Shown: one piece after another, positions 41,766 to 48,325 of the stretch
Layout of the letters: every line of letters starts with the position of its first letter
How positions within the stretch are numbered: position 1 is the stretch's first letter
Assembly (NCBI GenBank): GCA_946530355.1
Contig: CAMNAB010000005.1
Location: 1 to 48,325 of the forward strand
Direction: 5' to 3'
Length of the DNA: 48,325 nucleotides
Source: Firm-04 sp003446315
GTDB lineage: Bacteria > Bacillota > Clostridia > Oscillospirales > Ruminococcaceae
Made by a program: the position numbers and the translations under genes
Notes under the pieces: generated by a model
The model's database searches: none
What the model was told of the DNA's origin: nothing
Seen by the model: only the letters and a program-made list of their open reading frames with translations

Positions 41766-44120
41766 ATGATAAAAAAACGAAAAAAGCGTATTGGAATCAG
41801 TTTGGTGCTCATTTTCTTTATTATGCTGTCCGTCAGCATGCTGTCTTCCGGCACATTGATCGTTGTGCAGTTATTCGGCGCGATCAATTCGCTTTATGAA
41901 ACGGCAAAACCGCCGCATTTCCTGCAAATGCATACCGGAACAGTGGATACGGCACAATTGGAGCAGCTTGCGGCTTCCGATGCACATGTCACCGATTGGC
42001 AGCTCATGGAGATGCTGAACATTGACAATACGCAGATCTGGGTCACGAAGCAGAACGGTACAAAGCTCCCGCTTTCAGATTGTCTGCTGGGACTCGGCAT
42101 CATCACAGAGCCGGAAACATATGATCTGCTCCTGGATCTGAACAATCAGAAGCCGGAGCTTGCAGCAGGAGAGATCGGCGTGCCGCTGCTGCTTCTGGAT
42201 CAATATGATATTGCGCTTGGCGACCGGATCACGCTGTCAAACGGAAGTTTTACAAAGGAACTGACCGTCACATCATTTCTGCGGGATGCGCAGATGAACA
42301 GTACCTTATGCTCCTCCACCCGTTTTCTGATGCAGGAAGCGGATTGGCAGGAAGTGCGGGCGGAGATGGGCGAGATCGAGTATCTGATCGAATACTATTT
42401 TGATGATCCGTCCTATGCGACCGATTTCCAGACGGTTTATGAGAATGCGGGCATGCCGAAGGAAGGGCAGGCGATCACATATACGCTGCTGAAACTCGTC
42501 AGCGGTTTGCCGGATCTCATGACAGTCATGATCCTGATCCTGTTCAGTGTGCTGCTGATGCTGATTGCAGGTTTGTGTCTGCGCTTCACCATACTGGCAG
42601 CAATGGAAGAAGAAATCGAGGATATCGGAATTCTGAAAGCGATCGGCATATCGTTCCGGGATATCCGGAAACTCTATCTGAACCGGTATCGGGTTCTGAT
42701 TATTGCAGGCTGTATGCTGGGTTGTCTGGCTGCAATTCCGGTCAACCGGATGTTGATCTCGCATATTGCAGAGGCATTCGGTGCACCGGCATTCAATTGG
42801 CAGATGCTCCTGTTTCCGGTGATCGCCGCGGTTTTGATCTATGCTGCGGATATGTCGGTCTGCAAAAAGATCCTGCGCAGAATCCGGGATGTATCTGTTA
42901 TCAATACCATCAAGGGCGAAACAAATACCGAAAGCAAGCAGAAAAAGAATGCTGTCCGGAAGACCGCAGCCGCATCTGTATTCAAAATGCCGACCGATTT
43001 CTGGATGGCATGGAAACAGGTTCTGCTGCACAAGCGTTCATGGCTGCTGATGACCTTTGTCATTGCCGCAGCATCCGGCATCATGATGATCGGGCTGAAC
43101 GTGTGGTTTACGTTCCTTTCGCCTGCCTTCATCACCTATATGGGGCAGCAGAAATGTGATCTGATGATCGGTGTAACATCTTCGGAGCGCATTGCGGAAC
43201 GCTATGAAAGAACCGCAGCGCTTTTGGAACAGGACCCCGATGTGAAGCGGATCGTAAACGAAGCATATATCGTGCAGACTGCAAAGAACAAAGATCAGGA
43301 ATGGGCAAATCTGCACATTGCCTGCTCGGAACAGGCGGGAGCCGGTTTGCAGTATCTGGAAGGGCATGCACCGGAGTCGCCGGATGAAATTGCGCTTTCT
43401 TATCTGAATGCAAAAGAGTATAATGTATCCGCAGGCGGTCAGCTTACGGTTCTTGCCGGGGAAGCAGAATCGGTTTTGCGCGTATCGGGTGTATATCAGG
43501 ATGTGACAAACGGCGGATATACTGCAAAAATGCGGAAAAACTGCACAGACGAATCTGTTTACCGCTATGATCTGCTGGTCGATTTGCAGGAAGGTGCAGA
43601 TGTCACTGCGAAAGCATCGGAATATGCAGCGGCACTTGGTACAGATGCCAATGTCAAGAGCATGGATGCATTCGTCAGCCAGACACTTTCGGGTCTGACC
43701 GGACAGTTCGGCAGTGTGGTAACTGTGCTTGCGGCGAATGCGATCGGACTGACAATTCTGATTACGTCGCTGATTATGATGCTGATTCTGCTGAAAAACC
43801 GGAAGCAAACAGCGATTCAGCGTGTGACCGGATTTTCTGTGAAGGATATCCGGAAGCAATATGTCATACAGACGCTGATCGCTTCGGCAGCCGGTGTGAT
43901 CCTTGGCGTTGTGCTGGTGCTGCTGATCGGGGAACCGGCAGTCAGTGCCGTGATCGGCATGATCGGTATGGGATTGCGAAGCATCACGTTCCTGACAAAA
44001 CCGCTGGTGGTCTATGGCATATGTCCGGTTTGCCTGCTGGTGACGGTCGTCATCACAGCATATATCTGCACCGGAAAAATCAAGACCGAAAGCAAACTGA
44101 CAGAATTGGTAAGAGGCTGA
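41766..44120 (+). CDS. ABC transporter permease, FtsX/MacB type
   Basis: This 784-residue membrane protein has an N-terminal membrane segment (ISLVLIFFIMLSVSMLSSG) and an extracytoplasmic domain of about 200 residues. Three membrane segments with FtsX character follow (LMTVMILILFSVLLMLIAGL onward), then a second such arrangement (about 430-784). This is the two-repeat architecture of large Firmicutes FtsX permeases involved in peptide antibiotic export or resistance and in lipoprotein handling. The start at 41766 is 22 bases after the MFS stop, with AGGGATG upstream. The ATPase gene follows after 32 bases, so MFS, permease and ATPase form one operon. Substrate unknown; product export or immunity is likely. 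Confidence 0.88.
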   Translation: MIKKRKKRIGISLVLIFFIMLSVSMLSSGTLIVVQLFGAINSLYETAKPPHFLQMHTGTVDTAQLEQLAASDAHVTDWQLMEMLNIDNTQIWVTKQNGTKLPLSDCLLGLGIITEPETYDLLLDLNNQKPELAAGEIGVPLLLLDQYDIALGDRITLSNGSFTKELTVTSFLRDAQMNSTLCSSTRFLMQEADWQEVRAEMGEIEYLIEYYFDDPSYATDFQTVYENAGMPKEGQAITYTLLKLVSGLPDLMTVMILILFSVLLMLIAGLCLRFTILAAMEEEIEDIGILKAIGISFRDIRKLYLNRYRVLIIAGCMLGCLAAIPVNRMLISHIAEAFGAPAFNWQMLLFPVIAAVLIYAADMSVCKKILRRIRDVSVINTIKGETNTESKQKKNAVRKTAAASVFKMPTDFWMAWKQVLLHKRSWLLMTFVIAAASGIMMIGLNVWFTFLSPAFITYMGQQKCDLMIGVTSSERIAERYERTAALLEQDPDVKRIVNEAYIVQTAKNKDQEWANLHIACSEQAGAGLQYLEGHAPESPDEIALSYLNAKEYNVSAGGQLTVLAGEAESVLRVSGVYQDVTNGGYTAKMRKNCTDESVYRYDLLVDLQEGADVTAKASEYAAALGTDANVKSMDAFVSQTLSGLTGQFGSVVTVLAANAIGLTILITSLIMMLILLKNRKQTAIQRVTGFSVKDIRKQYVIQTLIASAAGVILGVVLVLLIGEPAVSAVIGMIGMGLRSITFLTKPLVVYGICPVCLLVTVVITAYICTGKIKTESKLTELVRG

Positions 44121-44152
44121 TATGCTAGTATTCTGGATAAAGAGGAATAAAT

Positions 44153-44923
44153 ATGAATGATGAGATGATCCTGCAAGCAAAAGGCGTGCGGAAGGTATAC
44201 ACTTCTTCCGGCGGGCAGAATACCGAGATTTTGAAGGGGATTGATCTGGAGATCCGCAAGGGTGAATTTGTTGCGATTATGGGACAATCCGGTTCCGGAA
44301 AATCCACCCTGCTGTATTGCATCAGCGGAATGGATCCGGTGACAGGCGGCAGCGTGCTTTATAACGGAAAAGAATTGCAAAAACTGGATGATGATGAGAT
44401 CAGCCGGGTGCGTCTGCTGGAGATGGGCTTTGTCTTTCAGCAATCGTATATGCTGAAGGATTTCACGATCAAAGAAAACATTATGCTGCCGGCACTGAAA
44501 GCAGGGAAGATCTCCAAAGAGCAGGCTGCAAAGGAAGTCAGAAGCAGAATGGAGCAGGTTGGAATTGCGCATATTGCAGACAGTGATATCACGCAGGTTT
44601 CCGGCGGACAGCTCCAGAGAGCCGCCATATGCCGCGCACTGGTAAATCAGCCGGCGGTGCTGTTTGCAGATGAGCCGACCGGTGCACTGAATACCAAATC
44701 GACCGGTGAGATCATGGAGATCTTCAATCAGGTGAATCGTGACGGCACAACGATCGTGATGGTGACACATGACGGAAAAGTTGCAGCACGCGCCGATCGA
44801 GTGATTTATCTGGAAGACGGTCAGCTCCGGCAGGAATACCGTCTTGGCACATGGAACACGGCAGCGGAACTGCCGGAACGGGAAACCAAACTGTTCCAGT
44901 GGCTGCGGCAGAACGGTTTTTGA
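44153..44923 (+). CDS. ABC transporter ATP-binding protein, MacB/LolD type
   Basis: This 256-residue ATPase has Walker A GQSGSGKST (44-52), a Q-loop (GFVFQQSYML), signature VSGGQLQRA (149 onward), Walker B VLFADEPTGAL (Asp173, Glu174) and the switch histidine in MVTHDGK. The ADEPTGALN sequence and length are typical of partners of FtsX-like permeases. AGAGGAA precedes the ATG. It powers the permease encoded upstream. The last about 30 residues (RLGTWNTAAELPERETKLFQWL) are an extension common in Firmicutes members. Confidence 0.95.
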   Translation: MNDEMILQAKGVRKVYTSSGGQNTEILKGIDLEIRKGEFVAIMGQSGSGKSTLLYCISGMDPVTGGSVLYNGKELQKLDDDEISRVRLLEMGFVFQQSYMLKDFTIKENIMLPALKAGKISKEQAAKEVRSRMEQVGIAHIADSDITQVSGGQLQRAAICRALVNQPAVLFADEPTGALNTKSTGEIMEIFNQVNRDGTTIVMVTHDGKVAARADRVIYLEDGQLRQEYRLGTWNTAAELPERETKLFQWLRQNGF

Positions 44924-45314
44924 GTATCTGACCGGTGTTGTGCATTGTGCCGCAAAAAATGATGTGCTTATGATGGCAATATACGCAAAATGACGGATGC
45001 TACGGAAAGCAGCAGGCATGCAGCGCAGATTGTAAACAGCAATAGGCTGCAAAAAACGGAATTTTCGCGTATAATGAGCAAGAACGCTGCGCATGGAGAT
45101 GCACGGCAATGCGCGCGTTCAGGATCCGGAAACAGCCGGAACAGAGATCGAAGCAAACGCCGCAGCCCGATGTCTGTTTCCGGCAGCACATCTGCATGCG
45201 AAAGCGGTTTTTCCGCAAAATGATTTTGAAACTTGTATTTTTCTAAGAATTATGCTACAATAAGAAAAGACATTGCTGAATGAAAATGCGGCACAATAGA
45301 AGGAGGAGTATACT
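44924..45314 (+). promoter_or_regulatory. Intergenic region with the promoter of the XRE regulator
   Basis: The best promoter is TTGTAT (45233-45238), a 17-base spacer and an extended -10 TGCTACAAT (TACAAT at 45256-45261), 53 bases before the XRE start. A small stem GCGG/CCGC lies at 45204-45215. A TATAAT at 45070-45075 has no good -35. I see no gene here; an open frame at 44990-45223 has no ribosome site and unlikely composition. No strong terminator is evident after the ABC ATPase gene. Confidence 0.6.
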
Positions 45315-46190
45315 ATGAAATTTTCAGATAAACTGAGAGAAGCAAGAAAACAAGCAAATATGTCACAGGAAGCATTGGCGGAAAAACTCGGTGTCTCCCG
45401 GCAGGCGGTCACGAAATGGGAAACCGATAAAGGCATTCCGGATATCAGCAATCTGCTGGAGATATCGGCATTGTTCGGCATCAGTGTGGAAGGACTGCTT
45501 TCCGGCGAAGAAGGCATTGCAGCCAAACAGAATGCGCTCTATGAAAGCGTGACCGAATATGATATGGACGGCGAAAAACGGATTGATCTGAAACTTGGAG
45601 GCGCAAAGAAAGTTGTGCTGATGGGAACAGATGATGAAAAGATCCGGGTGCGTCTGCTTTCGCGCACGATCGAAACGATCAAACAGGATTTCAAGACACG
45701 CATCGAGGATGAAAAGCACCGGATTGATGTTGAGATCCACCGCAGCGCCCAGATCACGGAAGCAGATGCCAAGGAACGGCTGGAGATCGAAGTATATCTG
45801 CCGAACCGGTATCTGAACCGTGTGGAAATGAACGTCAACTGTGCAGAATTGCAGCTTTCGAAGATCATATGTGATAATCTGGAATTCAACGGCAGAGCCG
45901 ATCATCTGACGGCAGATCGTGTGGAAGCGATCGTGGAAGTGAACTGCAATCTGGATATGGAGATCGTATGCCGCGGATTGGTTGGTTCGTTTGAGCTGAA
46001 TCAGATCTCTGCGACATCTGTTCTGACTGTCCAGAATGATTTTGCATTCCGCACGGTGGTCAAAGGCATCAGCAATTCCGTCAGTTACCGCATCGGCGAA
46101 GAACCGGCAGAGGATTTCTCCGATCCGGAAGCGGAAACCTGTATTGAGCTGAACGGTATGAAGAGTGAATTGAAAATCGTGCGTGCGTAA
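45315..46190 (+). CDS. XRE-family regulator fused to a beta-rich (DUF4097-like) domain
   Basis: 291 residues. Residues 1-65 are a classical XRE helix-turn-helix (FSDKLREARKQANMSQEALA, LGVSRQAVTKWE, then IPDISNLLEISALFGISVEG). The rest is a repetitive beta-strand domain with alternating hydrophobic residues and repeated N-C-x-L strands (MNVNCAELQLSKIICDNLEF, VEVNCNLDMEIVCRG). It resembles the right-handed beta-helix of DUF4097-type putative adhesins; the family name is from memory. AGGAGG is eight bases upstream of the ATG. It directly follows the exporter operon, so it may regulate transport or immunity, with the C-terminal domain as sensor. No membrane segment is seen, so the protein is cytoplasmic. 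Confidence 0.85.
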   Translation: MKFSDKLREARKQANMSQEALAEKLGVSRQAVTKWETDKGIPDISNLLEISALFGISVEGLLSGEEGIAAKQNALYESVTEYDMDGEKRIDLKLGGAKKVVLMGTDDEKIRVRLLSRTIETIKQDFKTRIEDEKHRIDVEIHRSAQITEADAKERLEIEVYLPNRYLNRVEMNVNCAELQLSKIICDNLEFNGRADHLTADRVEAIVEVNCNLDMEIVCRGLVGSFELNQISATSVLTVQNDFAFRTVVKGISNSVSYRIGEEPAEDFSDPEAETCIELNGMKSELKIVRA

Positions 46191-46199
46191 TCCATAACG

Positions 46200-46247
46200 A
46201 TCAAAAACGGAGCAGGATCCCATAGCAGGGAGCTGCTCCGTTTTGAT
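46200..46247. terminator. Bidirectional terminator between convergent genes
   Basis: CGGAGCAG (46208-46215) pairs with CTGCTCCG (46233-46240). A run of A lies before the stem and TTTTGAT after it, so it can act on both strands. It separates the XRE gene from the convergent GGDEF gene. Confidence 0.9.
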
Positions 46248-46261
46248 TATGTGAACAGGAT

Positions 46262-48202
46262 TTATTTCTTTTTGGCGGCAGAAGCATGATCCTGCTGGAT
46301 ATTCTGTTCTGCACGCTTCAAAAGCTCTGTAATGATGCCGTGTGAATAGCCTTCTGCGGCACATCCGATGCTGGCTGAGATCGGGTACGGCTTTTTGGTA
46401 TTTTTCCGCAAAGTAGCGAGGGATTTTTCAAATGCCGCTTTCTTTTCCGCGCCGGCATCTTCATCGTAATCGTCAATGCCGATCACCGCAAATGCATCGC
46501 CGCCGAGCCGGACACAGATCTCATTCGGCAAGGTGATATTCTGCACGAGTGAAGCGATGGCGTGTACCGTGAAATCGCCTTCACTGTGACCGTGATGATC
46601 GTTGATGTCTTTCAGTTTATCAATATCCACGATCGAAACGAGCACCTGCTTTTTCGGATCGGCATAGGGCTGCTGGTCATTGATCCAGTGCTGCATGCCA
46701 AGACGGTTCAGCATACCGGTCAGGGCATCGCGTTCTGCAAATTCGACCAGTTTATTCTGCGAGCGTTTCATTTCGAGTGCGAGATTGACGCTGCGCAGCC
46801 AGTTGTGATAGACCAGATTGATCTGATTTTCCTGTATCAGACTGCATTCCAGAACAGCATAGCCAAAGGTATTATCCTGAAAATGCACCGGTGTGAAATA
46901 GAAGACAGACGGCTCCGGACGTTCTTCGGTCAGTTCCGGCAGCATTTGTGCAGTCGGGAAGTTGTAAAGGGGGGAGTCGCCGCAATGCTGCATCATGCGC
47001 TCGCTGTCATTGGTGCCGGGAACAGCGTGGATGACCGTCCGCATGGTGTCGGGATAGCCGTCTTTGCAGACAGATTCCGAATCCAGCCAGTTTTCCCGCA
47101 GGCACAAATAGAAATTGCGGAAGGGCTGGAGCAGATAAGTGTGATACAGGATGCCGTAGAGCATATCCGAAACGGATTTGGTACCGGTCAGACTCTCCGT
47201 CATGAAACTGCGGTTGAACTGTCCGAAGTCCATCTGCTGCATGGCTTCTGTATCATTATAGTTCGGATAGCTGTGCACCATCGCATCCCGGAACCGCTGC
47301 TTGAAATACTGTCTGCTCTGCTTACATCCGCAGCTTTCCCCGCAGATATAGCCGCTGTTTGAGATATGTTCAGCCGGAATGCATTCTGCATCCGGTTCAA
47401 TGACTTTCCGGATCTGATTGACAGCCTCTGCACCGGTAATATCGGTTTCGGGTTCATAGGTTGCCATATTGATCTCATTGAGAATGGATTCAGTGGTTGC
47501 ATCAAAGCCGGTGACGATGATATCTTCCGGCACACGGATCCCGTGCTTGACCAGACGGTTGACCAGACCGATCGCCATGTGGTCACTTGCGCAGATGACG
47601 GCATCGGGTTTTTCGAGGTCGCCGCTTATGATGCGTTCGGCGAGCGTTTCACCGCTGGTATACCAGAAATCGCCGTAAAAGATGCGGTTCTGATCGACCT
47701 TCATTTCACGCCGTTCGAGTTCTTCCGTAAAGCCCTGAAGCCGCTTTTCGGAGACTTCATGCCCGTAAAAGCCGGTCAGGAACCAGATATTCCGGCAATG
47801 ATGCTTGTCGATCACATGTGCAGTGATCTTGGAAAACGCAGATACATCGTCTGTTTTCACGATCGGATAATCTGCAAGCGGCAGATCAACCGTAACCACC
47901 GGCAGCTTGCATTGCTCTGCGAGCAGCTTTATGATCTGTTCTTTTACGTCGGTGACATGATCTTCTGAGATCATATTGGTATCGACGATGATGCCGTCGA
48001 GCAGATCAAACTGAATGAGCTGATAGATATTCAGTTCACCGTGCAGATATTCCTTAAAATAGTGCATGACCTGCACCAGCGGCGAAAAAACGACCGCATC
48101 ATACCCATACTGATGACATTGTGCGAAAATGCCGCGCATGATCCTTCTGGCATAAATGCCTTCCGGATTTGCGGTGATAAACCCGATTCGTTTGCGTTTC
48201 AT
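46262..48202 (-). CDS. LacI-type sensor domain fused to a GGDEF domain
   Basis: 646 residues. The N-terminal part (about 1-285) is a periplasmic-binding-like fold as in LacI regulators (RKRIGFITANPEGIYARRIMRGI, VSEKRLQGFTEEL, PDAVICASDHMAIGLVNRL, IIVTGFDATTES) but without the DNA-binding helix-turn-helix and without a signal peptide. A short cysteine group CGESCGC follows, then a linker region (about 300-490) and a diguanylate cyclase domain (about 500-640). The signature is RLGGDAF (566-571), with Ala570 where GGDEF has a metal-binding glutamate, so cyclase activity is doubtful. It may sense a sugar or nucleotide-like ligand in the cytoplasm and act in cyclic-di-GMP signalling or as an inactive receptor. 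GGAGGG precedes the ATG. Confidence 0.9.
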   Translation of the reverse strand: MKRKRIGFITANPEGIYARRIMRGIFAQCHQYGYDAVVFSPLVQVMHYFKEYLHGELNIYQLIQFDLLDGIIVDTNMISEDHVTDVKEQIIKLLAEQCKLPVVTVDLPLADYPIVKTDDVSAFSKITAHVIDKHHCRNIWFLTGFYGHEVSEKRLQGFTEELERREMKVDQNRIFYGDFWYTSGETLAERIISGDLEKPDAVICASDHMAIGLVNRLVKHGIRVPEDIIVTGFDATTESILNEINMATYEPETDITGAEAVNQIRKVIEPDAECIPAEHISNSGYICGESCGCKQSRQYFKQRFRDAMVHSYPNYNDTEAMQQMDFGQFNRSFMTESLTGTKSVSDMLYGILYHTYLLQPFRNFYLCLRENWLDSESVCKDGYPDTMRTVIHAVPGTNDSERMMQHCGDSPLYNFPTAQMLPELTEERPEPSVFYFTPVHFQDNTFGYAVLECSLIQENQINLVYHNWLRSVNLALEMKRSQNKLVEFAERDALTGMLNRLGMQHWINDQQPYADPKKQVLVSIVDIDKLKDINDHHGHSEGDFTVHAIASLVQNITLPNEICVRLGGDAFAVIGIDDYDEDAGAEKKAAFEKSLATLRKNTKKPYPISASIGCAAEGYSHGIITELLKRAEQNIQQDHASAAKKK

Positions 48203-48325
48203 GATTTCCCTCCCGCATGCAAAGGATTTCCCGTATTTCTGTGTAAAGATGATTCTTTTGAATGATTCCCCTTGGTGTTTTGCCGAAATCCGGCACAGTG
48301 CACCGACACTGTAAGTGCTGCCCTT

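Noticed and set aside
45070..45075. Isolated TATAAT as a second promoter
   Set aside because: The matching -35 position (CTGCAA) fits only half of the consensus; the promoter at 45233-45261 is better placed.
44990..45223. 77-codon plus-strand frame before the XRE gene
   Set aside because: No ribosome site, low-complexity Ser/Arg composition, and it overlaps the region just before the XRE promoter.

Overview
The window looks like chromosomal DNA of an anaerobic, Ruminococcus-type member of the Clostridia. The support is strong AGGAGG ribosome sites, near-consensus sigma-A promoters, a secreted protein ending in a type I dockerin, and small Ruminococcus-style hypothetical proteins. Genus assignment is inference. 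No tRNA, rRNA, CRISPR array, insertion sequence or phage gene was seen.

Layout. (1) 1-1936, minus strand: smpB, an S66 LD-carboxypeptidase, and the 5' part of tmRNA (ssrA), which runs off the left edge. (2) 1985-6344, plus strand: two hypothetical genes, a PflX-type radical SAM protein and a large secreted dockerin protein. (3) 6452-8959: a promoter, a 17-codon leader peptide and an attenuator-like terminator ahead of a LysR regulator, then a class I/II aminotransferase. (4) 9328-40001: a hybrid NRPS-PKS gene cluster. (5) 40451-44923: an MFS exporter and a two-gene MacB/FtsX-type ABC transporter. (6) 45233-48202: an XRE regulator fused to a putative beta-rich sensor domain, converging on a LacI-sensor/GGDEF protein.

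The core is a 5398-residue megasynthase ordered C-A-PCP-KS-AT-ACP-C-A-PCP-KS-(vestigial AT)-ACP-C-A-PCP-C(terminal). After it come a FAAL-PCP-KS-(vestigial AT) protein, a free ACP, a free acyltransferase, a class III aminotransferase, a CPBP-like membrane protein without catalytic residues, and a type II thioesterase. Then follow a 3-hydroxyacyl-CoA dehydrogenase, a second free ACP, an FkbH-type HAD protein, an acyl-CoA dehydrogenase, EtfB, EtfA and a small membrane protein. FAAL, KS, trans-AT and aminotransferase resemble a split version of the first module of mycosubtilin/iturin synthases, which makes a beta-amino fatty acyl starter. The dehydrogenase/ACP/FkbH/acyl-CoA dehydrogenase group is the gene set for hydroxymalonyl-ACP (as in zwittermicin A), or methoxymalonyl-ACP minus the O-methyltransferase.

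Inferred product: a fatty acid activated by the FAAL, extended once, probably beta-aminated, then joined to three amino acids. The amino acids alternate with two unreduced two-carbon units, one possibly alpha-hydroxylated. Release would use a terminal condensation domain, because the megasynthase has no thioesterase. The cluster mixes one working cis-AT with two modules whose ATs have decayed and a stand-alone AT. This looks like a cis-AT line changing to trans-AT supply. I do not recognise the whole cluster as any described system.
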